Shown in pieces: positions 1-11,620 of a DNA stretch of 64,000 bases. A model generated the notes under the pieces. It worked only from the letters and a program-made list of their open reading frames with translations, searched no databases and was not told the origin of the DNA. Position numbers and translations under genes: made by a program. Source of the DNA: Channallabes apus (Eukaryota > Chordata > Actinopteri > Siluriformes > Clariidae); the NCBI GenBank assembly GCA_030522415.1, contig CM060106.1:29036985-29100984 (forward strand), in the 5' to 3' direction. Positions within the stretch are counted from its first letter, which is position 1. Every line of letters starts with the position of its first letter.

Positions 1-1600
1 AAACTATTTGTTATCTACGGTATTAAGCTCCACTATAGCTATGGGAAATGAGTGTGCAAGGAATGTAAAAAAAAGGGAGGGGTTAATATGTGACTTCATG
101 GCACTTCTACAGTATGGCTTGTCTTTTCTTGTTACATATGTGTTGTTTACAGCGACGGGAACAATGGTGGCCTGTCATCGTTGGGGTTCTCTCCTTCTCC
201 TGCACATAACATCATTCTGAGATGTATAATAGCACTGCTGTTCCTCGGCTATGGACGATCAGTGCTGCCGTGCGATGTTACACGGTGTTGGAGGATGCTG
301 GATAATTATGGTGGGGAAAGAGCAAATTTACATTAATGTGTAGCACTACATAATTAAAATGATGTATTAAACGATGCATATTTGAGTGCTGTGAGTAACC
401 AGGTCACATAATGTGCTTTAAGACAACTGATGCTGGGCTAAACAGACCCTTGTCCAGCATTCGAATACTACATCAGTGATTGAAGTTTGTGTGTGAAGTT
501 GAATTGGTTTCTTGAAACTATTTGTGTCTGTAAAGTCTTGTCCATCACCGATCCCACTTCAGGTCACTTCTGCCAATGGGCTAAGCCCATCAAAGGCCTA
601 GCTATTATAATAGTTGACAGTTGGACTTTCTGCTTCGTCCCAAACTCGCTGTTGTGTTCTTTGGGGTCAAAAACATTAGGTTACTGCGGCCTTTACTCTT
701 CGACGCAATATTGGAAATACTAACGAGAACCCATTAAATGTCAGATCATCGAATACATTCATTCTGCAACTAAATTGCTTGTGTTGTGCCTGCAGGATAT
801 TTCTTCCTTTTTCTTGCTTTTTTTTTTAAGAAGGTCAATAGAAAACAATTGCACTCTTTTTGAGCAGAAGGACCACCACTTATACCTTTTTGCTTTCTTA
901 ACATGTTGAGGTTAAAAATCGAAGCAGCTGAAAGGAGGATTGTTGTGGAAAGTTTGGAGAGCCTTTAGGTGAGGAAAGGGGATAATAGCACCTCCTTCGA
1001 TCCCAGTCATCTGTTCCCACGCACAAGGTCGTTGCGGCACCCATGGGCCCGAGTATGCAGGAAATTGCTGACTGAAGGAGAGGAAGTATTTAACACGTGG
1101 TCACCCCTCAGCAGGCTCCGTGCACAATCGGGAACGGTGAAATTACTTTTCTGCTGATGCCTATCACCCTCTCTTGCCGATAAGTATTTCGGGATTTACT
1201 TAATTATTTCTCCCCGATTTGCTTCTCCTCTTTTCCTTGCCAAAGGCTGACTGTGTGGAAATGGAAATTTTCTTTTGGCCCTTTTTAAGATGTGATATTA
1301 ATCCAGGCTTCGCAAAAAGTTAAACAAGAATACATATATTTCATTATGCACTGTTATTCTTAATCTACTGCTTGGCCTGCATGAGTTGCTCCACTCTAAC
1401 ATAGTTAGAAGTTCAAATGTTCAGACATCTTTATAAATTCTTTATCAGAGATGAGAAAAGAATACAAATTCCTAACTTGAATAAAATTTGAGAGATTTTA
1501 ATAAATAGCAAGTCATCTGTCTCTCCAGACTCCAAAAACGTACAGTTTTCCGTCTCTTTTACAGCCATCTCCTCTTCTGATTTACAACACCTGCTACACG
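1..1600. other. Unique AT-rich sequence, no gene seen
   Basis: I see no transposon terminus, V-SINE core, long microsatellite or convincing exon here. The open frames are short, start at arbitrary ATGs and show no domain. The stretch is best treated as intergenic or intronic background. Confidence 0.6.
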
Positions 1601-1699
1601 ATTAGGGAAGGCAAGTCACTCAATCAAACACAGTAGTCAGGTGATGGTACCACTTAAAATTCTGCAGTGCACATGACTCCAGTTATGTAATGCAATGCC

Positions 1700-1835
1700 A
1701 TGCAGAAATGTAATGAAGTAAAAGTACAGATATTTGTTGTATGATGTAGTGGAGTAAATGTTAAAAGTATCCACTAATAAAACTACTCAAGGAAATTGCA
1801 TGTATGTGAAGTAAATATCTTTAGTTATCTTCTGT
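1700..1835 (+). repeat. AAGTA-rich dispersed repeat fragment
   Basis: The stretch repeats AAGTAAAAGT-, GTGGAGTAAA- and TAAAAGTA-type words, resembling a dispersed repeat common in teleost genomes (remembered as hAT-like, not verified). No termini or target duplication are visible. The class assignment is weak. Confidence 0.3.
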
Positions 1836-2079
1836 CTTTGCTCCTTAGAGATGTATTTTGTCCCTGTCGATTCAAGCATCCCAAGAGACAATCAGCCTAA
1901 ATATAGTATACAAATAGTCAATGGTGCAATTTAAGCCTCCTAAACCTTAGAAGAATAATTCTAATGAAGATTTAATTCTAGTTCTTTCCAGATTCTAGTT
2001 ACACACTAGATGCCATGCTGATACCCCCAAATTATGGGACATGATTTTCTTGAAATAAACCTTTTTGGACTATCAGCAC

Positions 2080-2480
2080 AGGTTTGCTGTCACATATAAA
2101 AATAATTCTTTTGTTGTGAGATGAGATGTGCACCAGGGCTGATCTTCAGCCACCATTTAGACCAAAAAAACTTCCAGCAAATATGAGTTTGACTCCTGCT
2201 GTGACACTTGACTTTAAGCCACCAATATGAGGACGGCATGGTATTACATTAAACCCCGGGGACTGCTGGAAAAAAGAAAAGTGATAAAGCTAAATAAACA
2301 ATGATAGAAAGAAAAATCCTTAAGCTTACTTTCAAACCAGGAGCAGAAAGGATTGATTGAACAAATATAACACAATAATATTCTTTCATTTCAGGTTTAT
2401 AGTTAGAGAATCTTTCTCATATAATCTAATATAGATGGCATGTTATCACATGGAGATTTTATAAAGATGATCTTGTAACA
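2080..2480. other. Unique stretch, possible conserved non-coding DNA
   Basis: A mixed-composition, repeat-free segment with no open frame of note. The part near 2190-2270 has balanced composition unlike the AT-rich surroundings. Conservation cannot be judged from one sequence. Confidence 0.25.
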
Positions 2481-2499
2481 CAATAATCTTAACTTGAAA

Positions 2500-2806
2500 A
2501 TCTTGAGGTGTGCTGCCATCTTGCACCTCCAGGGTGCGGGTTCAATTCCCGTCTCTGTGTGCATGAAGTTTGCCTGTTCTTTCTGTGCTTGGTGGGTTTA
2601 CTCCGGGTACTCCAGTTTCCTCCCATAGTCCAAAAACATGCCCGTAGTGTGTGCGTATCCTGAGATGGATTGGCGCCCTGTCCAGGGTGTACCGCACCTC
2701 GAGCCCTAAGTCTCCTGGGATAGGCTCCAGGCCCCCCGCAGCCCTCAATATGGACGGCATGTATATGAATACAGGATAACGCGGTATAGACGATGAGTGA
2801 GTAAAA
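2500..2806 (+). mobile_element. V-SINE copy 1 (old, diverged)
   Basis: A tRNA-derived SINE. The head keeps a B-box-like GGTTCAATTCCC near 2538, followed by the V-domain words CTTGGTGGGTTTACTCCGGG and AGTTTCCTCCCATAGTCC. The 3' part has the family words GGATTGGCGCCCTGTCCAGG and TCTCCTGGGATAGGCTCCAG and a GATGAGTGAGT tail. The A-box end is eroded and the GGCTAATTGG segment after the V-domain is missing. A single B-box unit is present. No clear target duplication was found, which fits an old insertion. Confidence 0.8.
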
Positions 2807-2907
2807 AATCATGACAATAATTGTAGCCACTTTTTGCATTACTATGTTTTAATGAATACATACCATATATAGAGTCAGGATTGTGCAATATAGAATGACA
2901 TATAATT

Positions 2908-3186
2908 TTTTCATGGAGTTTGCATGTTCTCCCTGTGCATGGTGAGTTTCCTTTCGTTTATTCCATGCAGGGTAGGCATATTGACGTTCCCAAATTGCCC
3001 ATTGAGTGTGAATGAACCTGTGAGTTTGTGTATACAGTATGCTATTATGCCCTGAGATGGATTGAGACCCGTACAGGGTGTACCCCGCCTCAAGCCCTAA
3101 GTCTCCTCGGATAGGTTCCAGGCCCCCTGTGACCCTGCCCTGTATAGAGGGTAAAGTGTTATAAATGATGACTGAGTGAGTGAGGG
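2908..3186 (+). mobile_element. V-SINE copy 2 (5'-truncated, diverged)
   Basis: Begins in the V-domain at CATGGAGTTTGCATGTTCTC and runs through CCCTGAGATGGATT, CAGGGTGTACCCCGCCTC and TAAGTCTCCTCGGATAGG to an ATGACTGAGTGAGTGAG tail. The tRNA-like head with the Pol III boxes is missing. It lies about 100 bp downstream of copy 1 in the same orientation but is independently diverged, so it is a second element rather than a tail duplication. Confidence 0.75.
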
Positions 3187-3189
3187 CCA

Positions 3190-4245
3190 CACAGGCAAAC
3201 AAATAGCACTAATTCGTTTGTTTCTGTGGCCAAATATAACCAAAAACTTGCTTTGATTCTAATCTGAAATGCCAAATGTACAGTTTAATGTCTGCACCTG
3301 TTCAACCTATTGAACCAGTATTGTGTTGCTGGCACAGATCTGTGCCGCTTGTGTTTTAAGGGTTAACACTGGTTTTAATTGAACGGGTTAGCTTTAGCTC
3401 TCTTTTCTCAATCATTTTTAACATGATTATTCGGCACTTTTTGAGCACTTCGGCACTGGATAATAAGTGTACAACCATACTGTAAGAAGTTGGTACAAAC
3501 CAAAAAGGAAAAAATTCTGTGTATAAAAATACTTTGAAAATTCAAAGGTGTTGTCAGGTAAAGGATTAAAAATATATATTTCATGGGCGGAATGTAAATT
3601 TGAGGCCTTAGATGATCTTGAGGACCCCGAAAAGAAGCACTATTAATAATAAAACCTTTTTGGATCTTTGAAGCGATGGGCTCTTGATTTAAGGGCGCAC
3701 AGAACTCGACACTCTGTGCCGACCTTACCAAAGTGGAGGCATGAATTATGCATGCCTGCAGTGTTCTCCTGAAAAAACAGTAAAACGGAGGAACAGAATG
3801 CGTTCCGCTTATTGGCATAGAAAAGTCGATGGCTTATTCTGTAGGGCTGGACCTTGGAGTCTCTATAGATGGTTTGAGACTCCTGATTAGGACGCTGAAG
3901 ACGACGGGGCTTCTTTGCTCTTCGGAGTAGGGAATGATTTACTGTAGAGCAGGATGCTTATGGATTTCTAAACACACCACCATTCCCTATACTCCAGCAC
4001 TTTTTGTCCTTTGCCCTTTGAACATGATTTAGTGAAAGAGAAGCTTGACTACTATGTGTCTCAACATTGTCATTAGTTCTAAAATCTATTTGGTGACAAA
4101 ACAGTGGTTAAGGACTATCATTAGCTCAGAGTCCTCATCTATGGCGTATTATTATACCAGACAACTGAAGCTTTTTCAGTTTTAAATTTTTTTATTTTTT
4201 TTTTTAATCGGTGGATGAAGTGAACTGATTCCAAATGTTAACTCA
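3190..4245. other. Unique sequence, no gene seen
   Basis: No transposon termini or coding features recognised. A reverse-strand open frame of 136 codons at 3408-3818 has no recognisable motif and ordinary composition for chance frames. It contains T-rich runs near 4190. Confidence 0.5.
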
Positions 4246-4249
4246 TCAT

Positions 4250-4445
4250 TGCAAAACTGTTAGTTCCTTCTGGAAACCGTTTTTTCCCCATGATGTGATA
4301 TCTTCCTTCAGCTCCGTCTTATTATCATTTCTCACTGTAGTATCAAAACTAGAAAATTCTCACAGTCACAGGATACTATTAATTCACCAGAGAGCTGAGA
4401 ACAATGGCCCACTCACTGAACAGAAACGCACTGCAGTTTCACACT
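4250..4445. repeat. Diverged direct repeat, copy A
   Basis: About 150-190 bp matching 6210-6380 in the same orientation, sharing TTTCTCACTGTAGTATCAAA and ATTCTCACAGTCACAG, then GAGAGCTG-GAACAATGG and AAACG-A-TGCAGTTT. By eye the shared part is roughly 80-85 percent identical with small indels. It could be a local duplication or two copies of an unnamed dispersed repeat. Confidence 0.65.
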
Positions 4446-5015
4446 TGAGACATAATTTTGCTTTGTATTTGAGTGGGTGCAAAACAAACAAAAAAATGTC
4501 TTTCAATCTCTGTATACGTTTATGCTATATACCTGCCTGCTGAGTAAGATGGTTTAGTGTTACTGTACAGATATCATCCTTAACAAGTACAAAATAAAGC
4601 ATGACAAGGCTCGCTGATATCGGAAAATAACCCGTGAGAAGTTGGTGAGATGTCTAAAAACTCAAAAAACTAAAAATTGATTTGTTTCCAACAATGATAT
4701 GCACTATAGTTTTTTTTATTTTTTATTTCTCTTATATCACTGTGATTTCTGAAATTAATGAAGGATGGCAGAAAACTTAAAACCTTTAAACAAAGAGACT
4801 CTCTACATAAGAAATAAGCATCTCCGGCAGAGATGAAGAATACTTCAATACATCACAGGATTTTTTTTTCTTTTTTTAATTAAATGAAAAATTATTTGAG
4901 GCTTGTCATGTCAGGGAAAATGTACGTTTAGAAAACGCCTTTCAGCGTGAAGATATTAATAGACCCCACTTTCAGTGTTGATCTCTAGACAGGAAAAATG
5001 TTGTCTTGGACTTGA
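4446..5015. other. AT-rich gap, nothing recognised
   Basis: A/T runs near 4710 and 4860. No repeat ends, exon or RNA gene seen. Confidence 0.5.
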
Positions 5016-5585
5016 GGGTGTTTTCACATTAGGCGTGATTCATTCAAATAATTTTTTGTGCACCGTTCTCAGGCACACTTGCGTATTTGCAGTACACCCT
5101 CCAATACAGCAGGTGGCAATACGCACCTACTTTGTTTGTAAGCCACAATTAAACCCAGAAGAAGAAAAGAACAAGGAAGTTAACTTTTGTGCTATGCCTT
5201 ATATTATTGGTCTTTTGAAAATTTCTGATTTATATGTCAAGAGCCTTGCTATAGTGCCTCCCTATTTTATCAGCTACGTATTTGTAGGTCAGAGGATGAT
5301 ATTTGCACGTGCTATATGCAAACAGTGATTTCAGAGGAGCCTGACAGCACTGATGATGTCACTAATTTAATCAGCAATCAGCTTCCGTTCTCAGGTACGA
5401 TTGCTTCCGTATTTGATTAAATTTGCGCTGTTGTACGCCGTATCGTTTCCGAGACCACCTTTTCAAGCGTACTCTTGAATGGTTCTAGAGCACGGAACGA
5501 TTGTATTCTCACTGATCAAAATGACCTGGACTTTGAGTTCAAGTATTCTTGGAAACGATCCCGGGGCCCTAATGTGAAAGTGCCC
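5016..5585. mobile_element. MITE-like element with ~18-bp terminal inverted repeats
   Basis: The left end GGGTGTTTTCACATTAGG (5016-5033) matches the reverse complement of the right end ending at 5585 (GGGCACTTTCACATTAGG) at about 15 of 18 positions. No transposase is visible inside. Internal words CAGGTGGCAATACGCACCTA and CCCAGAAGAAGAAAAG resemble sequence often found in teleost non-autonomous DNA transposons. No clean target duplication is seen, so the superfamily is undetermined. Confidence 0.6.
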
Positions 5586-6205
5586 GAAGACGGTTTTGTG
5601 AGAACCTTTTCTCAGGCTTGTGATTGGCCAACATGGCTTTGTAGTTAGGGTCATGTTATCACCTGTTGGTTTAACAACATGTTTTGTAATTATCCTATTT
5701 AGGATGATTATGTGCTTATTTCTAATGACAAAGCCAGTGATTTTTGTAGAATGATGATTTTATAGCCAGGTATTTTTTTATGTAAAATGCAAGCAAAGAT
5801 AATTTTGGAATTATGTACTGTACCATACGTTTGCGCCGACATGGCTTCCAAGTGGTATGAAGGTCTACCCATCCTTAGGAAATCTATTTTTGCAATAGCC
5901 ATTTAAGTCCTGGAATAAGATAAAAAAAAAAAAAAAGTTAGCGGCTTTACATTTCTTAGACAAAGCCTGCAATTTGTTGTTGCTCACCCAGATTGGTGGT
6001 GATTGTTGGGAAAGAAAAGGTTCAACTAATTTGTGCGAACTGGCGGTGACTAAGCTAAAATTGGGAGAATTTTTTTTTTCACCCCCTTACTTTCTAAGAC
6101 AATAAGTTTAAGTAGCAAGTAGAATTATTAAATCGTATATCTTAAGCTTTTTTTGATCAATTGAACAACTGTGCGATTTTTAAAAGTGTTTATCTCACTG
6201 TTGCC
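5586..6205. other. Unique AT-rich gap
   Basis: Poly-A run at about 5922-5935 and a T run near 6070. No coding or repeat structure recognised. Confidence 0.5.
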
Positions 6206-6209
6206 AGAC

Positions 6210-6380
6210 ACTGCATGTCCCTTCAGAACCTTTATTTTTTCTTCTAAGTGATATCTTCTTTCAGCTCAGTCTTATCATTATTTCTCACTGTAGTATCAAA
6301 ACTAGAATATTCTCACAGTCACAGAGAGAGCTGGGAACAATGGTTTGCGCCTTGAAAAGAAACGAATTGCAGTTTCTCAC
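6210..6380. repeat. Diverged direct repeat, copy B
   Basis: Second copy of the segment at 4250-4445, about 1.95 kb downstream and in the same orientation. It lacks a short stretch present in copy A between CAGTCACAG and GAGAGCTG. It is followed by a 23-bp A run near 6461. Confidence 0.65.
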
Positions 6381-6567
6381 AGGTTGGTCATGGTTGTGGG
6401 AAATTCAGCTAATGAGTAGGAACTGGGTGTGACAAAAAATTAGGAGAGAAATGATGTTAAAAAAAAAAAAAAAAAAAAAAAAACGTATAAGCTTTAGTAA
6501 CCTGTGTCTGTACTGGGTTTGAATTTGCTTTACCACCAACCAGTGTTCAAGGCTTGTTTTACTATTA

Positions 6568-7179
6568 CAATGGTACCTCAGCATACGAATTTATTCCATT
6601 CTTAAGGAGGAAATTTGTATTGCGAAACGCATTTTCTAATAGGAAAATAGTGAAAATGCAAAAAATCCGTACCACCCACCCAAAAATATTATCAATATTA
6701 CCAATTCCCAACACTACAATCATATTTTTGCACGTAAAAACAATCAAAACATTTAGTAAAGACATGTAAATGAAGTAAAACATTAAATAAATGGACATTA
6801 AGCCTCATTTAACCTTAATTCATGATTCCTCTTTGCACCGACTGCTTTTAACATGAAACTAAAAGTTGCCCCATTTTCCTCTTGCTACAATCCTTGCTAA
6901 CATTCATGGGATCCATGGTGCTACTGTATGTCTTCTCTAAATCTTGCAAGAAATGCAAACATACCCACAAAAATGGGTTGTAAACTTGCTTTGCTTGGCT
7001 TTCCACTAACGAAAAACAAGTTTTAAATGGCCCCTGGATGTATGCACAACTTACTGTAGCTGCCGTTCGTTTCTTTGTTCATATGGTGAAAATGCTTAGA
7101 TTGCAGATGCAAATTTCTTGCCAAAGTTCCTAAGGCTAAAATTCTTAAGGCGTAGTGTTCATATATCGAGGTGCCACTG
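6568..7179. mobile_element. pogo/Tigger-like non-autonomous DNA transposon, copy 1
   Basis: The ends are inverted: CAATGGTACCTCAGCATACG at the left, and the right end reads back as CAGTGGCACCTCGATATATG. TA dinucleotides abut both ends (6566-6567, 7180-7181), as expected for Tc1/mariner-type insertion. The left end is followed by a short segment that recurs near the right end as an imperfect inverted repeat. No transposase is encoded. A diverged relative lies at 8365-8750. Assignment to the Tigger/pogo branch rests on terminus similarity recalled from the family. Confidence 0.72.
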
Positions 7180-7369
7180 TACCATATTATTTTTGGTATG
7201 TAACAAAACTGGACAAGAACCTCGTAAAATGGCATTGTATTGTGTTATGTATATTGTATGTTGTGTGTATTGTATGAACTAAGCTGCCCAAAGGTTCAGT
7301 ATTCCAGTAGGACAGGACCCCTGCTCACCGAGCGAGGTTAATGAAGACATACAGTAGTTTGCCGTGATA

Positions 7370-7512
7370 AAACTTGAATGTCCTGGACAGAGCCCTGACC
7401 TCAGCCCTACTGAAAACCTTTGGGATGAACAGGACTGCTGACTGCAACCCAGGCCTCCTCAGTCAACAGCAGTGCCTGACCTCACTAATGCTTTTGTGGC
7501 TGAATTTGCAGG
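7370..7512 (+). pseudogene. Tc1-like transposase relic, third catalytic region
   Basis: Conceptual reading from about 7380 gives CPGQSPDLSPTENLWDE, the typical Tc1 DD34E signature around the third acidic residue, followed by a stop and then PRPPQSTAVPDLTNAFVAE. No terminal repeats or upstream catalytic residues remain. It is a short dead fragment of a Tc1-family element. Confidence 0.75.
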
Positions 7513-7514
7513 AT

Positions 7515-8360
7515 AATATAATAACAAATGGGGGAATTAAATGAGATGCTCAGAAAGCACAAGAGAGTATCATGTGGATCAATCCTTTGGTCATATAGTG
7601 TAATTTCAAAGCTGCCAGTCAATGAAAAACCCAAACTGACAAAACCCACTGACAAAACTGACCTTAACTTCAGTGTGCCAGAGTGCAACAAGCCATGTTT
7701 TGGGAATTCCGACTTCTACATCTTCCTCCTGCAGTCCCTCTTGGACCATGTTCATTGTTTCTTCCTTCATGTTGTCTTTTCAGTTTGTGTAGAAAGCATG
7801 TGACTAGCCCAAAATGATCTGGCTGTGAACCGTCTATGAAAAGGTCGTACCAGCCGAGTGCTCAGCCATCCCGTTTCAGCACATCCCCATTCCCTCAGCT
7901 CTCGTCTTCTCTGCCCTTGCGTGTTTCTGTCATCTGCGCTCCTAGATTTTCCATGGAGGGGGATAATTCTGGGTGATTGGGGGGGGATTACAGAAGGCCA
8001 GCAGAGGATTTTGTCCACCGCTCGGCAGCTTTATTGCAGTAATGGGCTGAGGAGGCTAAACTGCCTGTCTGAGCTCGGCGGGGGTCTGGAGACACACGCG
8101 TGCCCTCTGATGACAGGGGGGTGAGTTAGCATGAAGCGAACAGAGAAAAGGCTATGATCTAGTTGTCGTAACATGATATAGCGGGAATATGAACAAAAGG
8201 TCATCGTTTCCCTGAGGGGGCATCATGCTGGGTAGAGGTGACTTCAGTTTAAACTGCTGCTCTGGATTGTTCTACTATCTCTCGCTAAACAGCATGCGAA
8301 TACGGAGTCTGAATTCAGACTCCGATGTATAGATGTTCACAAAGTAGAACAATGTTCACA
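7515..8360. other. Unique GC-richer stretch, candidate conserved non-coding DNA
   Basis: 7790-8130 is repeat-free and GC-richer than its surroundings, with GGATTA- and TAATTC-like homeodomain half-sites near 7962-7990. A forward open frame at 7858-8124 ends near a GTGAGT word, but nothing in it resembles a known domain and the reverse strand is equally open. I call no exon. Confidence 0.3.
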
Positions 8361-8364
8361 CTAC

Positions 8365-8750
8365 ATTCATATCGTTCATGTATATGAAATGAAATAGATA
8401 GACATTAACCCTCTTTATGATTCCTCTTGGCACCGCTTTATTTTATACCAATTATTTCTTTCTTAATTTCCACTGAGTGGCTCCCTTTTCTTCTTGCTAC
8501 TATACTTTCTAATGTTCTTGGGAACCGTGGTGCGATGTCTTCAGTATATCTTGCACGTTTTAAAAAAAAAAAACCCTAAAAAATGTGTAAAATTCACTTT
8601 GCTTGGCTTTCCCCTGATGCTTACAAGTTTTGAGCAGCTCCCGGATGTACTGTGGGTGCAACTTAGCTGCTGTTCATTTCCGTTTTGTTTGTTCGTATTC
8701 CGAAACCGCTTTGTATGCCGATGCAAATTTCTTGCATGTTCTTAACCTAC
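8365..8750. mobile_element. Tigger-like element, copy 2 (5'-truncated)
   Basis: Colinear with the right two-thirds of the element at 6568-7179. Shared words include ATGATTCCTCTTGGCACCG (versus ATGATTCCTCTTTGCACCG), CACTTTGCTTGGCTTTCC and GATGCAAATTTCTTGC. The left terminus and the exact right terminus are not recognisable. It is more decayed than copy 1. Confidence 0.7.
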
Positions 8751-8754
8751 CGTA

Positions 8755-9470
8755 TATCTGAACACACTTAACTTTCCCAGTGTAAAATTCTGACACAACA
8801 TTTGGACGCTGTCTGGGGAATGGATGCCGTCCAAATGTCTCCTAATATGGCCTATGTAGATATAAATTTGTGTAAATCAAGCACTCAACATGCTTCTCCT
8901 GGCGTGTCAGCGTGTACCGCAGTGATGGACGTGCCATTAGCTTGAAAATGATGTCGTGTCATGAGTCATATACTTCAGAGGAGACGTACAGCACCGAGTC
9001 CTCGACCGACACCATGCACATGGATAGAATGAATAGAAACTAGAAAATGGGGGGGAAAAAAGAAAAAAAAACACATATCAAATGCTTATAATTAATTAAG
9101 AGAAATTCCTTTAACCATCCCCAATCAGCTACACCCCCCCCCTAACCTCCCCCAGATTTTGGAATCTTAATGAGATTATCTTTTAATACAATCATTTCCG
9201 AATCGTCTACGGAAGGCCTTTGTGCTGCTGTGATCTATTGCTCAATTTATATCTCAAAGGTTGCATTGGAGCAGGTTCACGTGCACACCGCAGCCATAAA
9301 TAAATGATAAATGGAAAATGTGGTCTGGCATTTTATTTCATCACAGAAGCCCACGTTTTTTCTTTTGATAACGCCCACGCCGTTCGCCAGGGGCCAGGTT
9401 TGATTTCTGGCCTGTGGTGCTGGTTTATTATTGTTTTCATCTTTGTAGCCCGCAGAGATTAAATGGAAAT
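8755..9470. other. Unique gap
   Basis: C-run and A-run low complexity near 9055-9075 and 9134-9142. No gene or repeat terminus recognised. Confidence 0.5.
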
Positions 9471-9479
9471 TCGGTCGCT

Positions 9480-10200
9480 CCATATATTCCCGGAATGAGA
9501 GGTAGACATGGCTGCCCAAACTCGTTTTTTGGTTATGGCTTCCTATACCGCCACGTTTATCAGGATCTTTTAAGGCCCACAGCTAAAACAAAGCGCTAAA
9601 AGGCATTAAATTACTGCAGCTCTTCAAGCATGATTAGTTCCATTTGCTGCAGAAAATCACTTCCTCTTATGACTTAAAACAATCCTAATAGCTGCTGTGA
9701 GCATTACAAGAAACACAAGAATATTTGTCTCACATGCATGAGCTTGTACAAACAAGTCATTTCTCATGATGCAAATTTCAGTCTTCGAAGTTTTTTTTTA
9801 TTTGTATTTTTTTTTTAAACGCTTTATTCCTTCCTACTGTGTAACTTGCCATGTTTTACTGCCTTTCTTACTGTAATGATGTGGCTATGCAGGATTGGAT
9901 TTGTTCCTGCCTCCATCCTCCGCCGCTTTATTCCTCACAATCATATTAGTCAACGTCACTGGTTGAAGGTTTTAAACTGCGTTAATCTTAACATCTTCTT
10001 GCAAAAAGCTAGATGCGCTATCTGTTGCCGACGTCGGCAGAAATGTTTGAAATGTTTATTAAAGGAAACGTGACATTTCGGATAATCTCCGAGCTTTATG
10101 AAGATTAGCGTCCGCTCCAGAGCCACACCTGACCCACCGCGAGCCCACATTTTACTTTCTTTGTTGCTTTGTTCATGATGCGTGCAGCACATGGGAAGAG
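9480..10200. other. Repeat-free stretch, candidate conserved non-coding element
   Basis: About 700 bp with no transposon signature. It contains a TCF/SOX-like CTTTGTTGCTTTGTTC near 10157, a palindromic GCCGACGTCGGC near 10027 and several ATTA cores. It lacks a believable coding frame. Proposed as regulatory sequence by inference only. Confidence 0.3.
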
Positions 10201-10609
10201 AAGGGATCAGAATGGATTAAAACCCACGTCCATCCCCCATGTGCTCCCACACCCCCCGTTCAATTTTCCTTGTTTTAGCATCAAAAAAATATGTGGGTGA
10301 AGAGGGACAGGGAGGGCTTAGTGTCTGCTGGGTTGCAGGACCTGCTTATGTTCTAATTTCCCTTTGACATAATCCAGACTGAAATGGAGACATACTGATG
10401 AGCTACTGCAGCATGTGAGTGCAAAACATATTAATAAGCCAAAAAGGAAACTACAAAGAAAAATCCACTTCCACTCATCCATAAGCAGTCCAACCTAATA
10501 GTAGCTATGTTAGTTAATTAATTAAGTAATTCATCTTCTATACTGCTTATCCTTGGTATCCCTGCTTATGATTGGTTACAAGAATTCTGCCCTATTTATG
10601 AATGGTTTG

Positions 10610-11115
10610 CTTTACTACGTTTGTAAGGAGCCAGTTGTTCCCCTTTCTTCAGCCAGAGACCCAATGGAAGCAAAATCACCCACTTAATTACATTAGAGTA
10701 GATTCAACTTTATTGTCAATGTGCAAAGTGCATGTAGAGAGCCAATGAAATGCAGTTAGCATCTAACCAGAAGTGCCGAAGTGGCCTATTTACAATACAT
10801 AGCAATGTAGTAAGTGATGGTATGGGTCCATATATACAGTATACAGGGGTGAGAGTGATTAATGTACAGAAGGTGCAGTAGGTAATAAGATATTATGTGC
10901 ACACAATGGCAGTGTATTCTGACAATAGAGAAACCAGATCAAGTGTTTACATTGCTAATATTTACTTATTGAATGGATAATCGAAAGGCTTACACCATCC
11001 CTCTCGTTCTGACTGAAAATTCATTCTCATCAGTTGTTTACATTATACATTTTTAATCCAATTGACCCAATCGTCCATTAGTAAAATATAAGGGTCTATG
11101 TAAACAAATCTACGG
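10610..11115 (+). repeat. Uncharacterised dispersed repeat R1, copy 1 (interrupted)
   Basis: Flanks at 10625-10690 (GGAGCCAGTTG, AGCCAGAGACCCA) and 10920-11115 (AGATCAAGTGTTTACA, GGCTTACACCATCCCT, TCTCATTCTGA-like words) are colinear with 60270-60660. The intervening 10693-10915 has no counterpart in the second copy and is a separate insertion. No coding capacity was recognised. Confidence 0.65.
10693..10915 (+). mobile_element. Retroposon-like fragment inserted in R1
   Basis: Starts with TTCAACTTTATTGTCAATGT and includes GAAATGCAGTTAGCATCTAA. A second fragment with TTCAACTTTATTATCATTGT is at 40270-40330. These words are familiar from a common teleost dispersed repeat, probably retroposon-derived, but I cannot name the family with certainty. 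Confidence 0.5.
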
Positions 11116-11153
11116 CTCATGTAGTGAGAGTGAATCATAACAGGCTTATCATC

Positions 11154-11371
11154 GGGGCCACGTGGCTTAGTGGCTAGCACTGTTGCCTTGCACCTCCGGG
11201 TCCTGGTTTCGATTCTAATGTTGCGTCTGTGTACATGGGGTTTGAATGTTCTCCCCGTGCTTGGTAGGTTTCATCCACGTCCTTAGTTTTCCGCTCACAG
11301 TCCAAAGACATGCAGATTAGGCTACTGTAATTGCCGTTCCCAAATCGCCCACAGTGTGTGAATGTTGACTG
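11154..11371 (+). mobile_element. V-SINE copy 3 (3'-truncated)
   Basis: Head CACGTGGCTTAGTGGCTAGC (A-box region), a degraded B-box, then CATGGGGTTTGAATGTTCTC and CACAGTCCAAAGACATGCAG of the V-domain. It ends after CACAGTGTGTGAATG and lacks the TCTCCTGGGATAGGCTCC module. The 11372-11470 sequence that follows ends in ATGAATGGATGGATAGG, possibly a variant tail. Confidence 0.78.
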
Positions 11372-11620
11372 GAGGTCCTTCCACAGTCGAACAAAATGGG
11401 AATAAATTGGCCATCATTGAGCTCCACTGTTCTTAGTTGGACTACAGAGGTTCCTAGATGAATGGATGGATAGGTTCATGATTATACATCAAGTGCTCTA
11501 ACTGGAAATACCATAATGTGTCAGTTGGTGCAGCTACATGGTTGACACAGGGCTTGCACCTTTACAATGCCATGCCATTTTATGTGCCATCCTAAACCCA
11601 ACTTATAACCAGTTCAAGCT

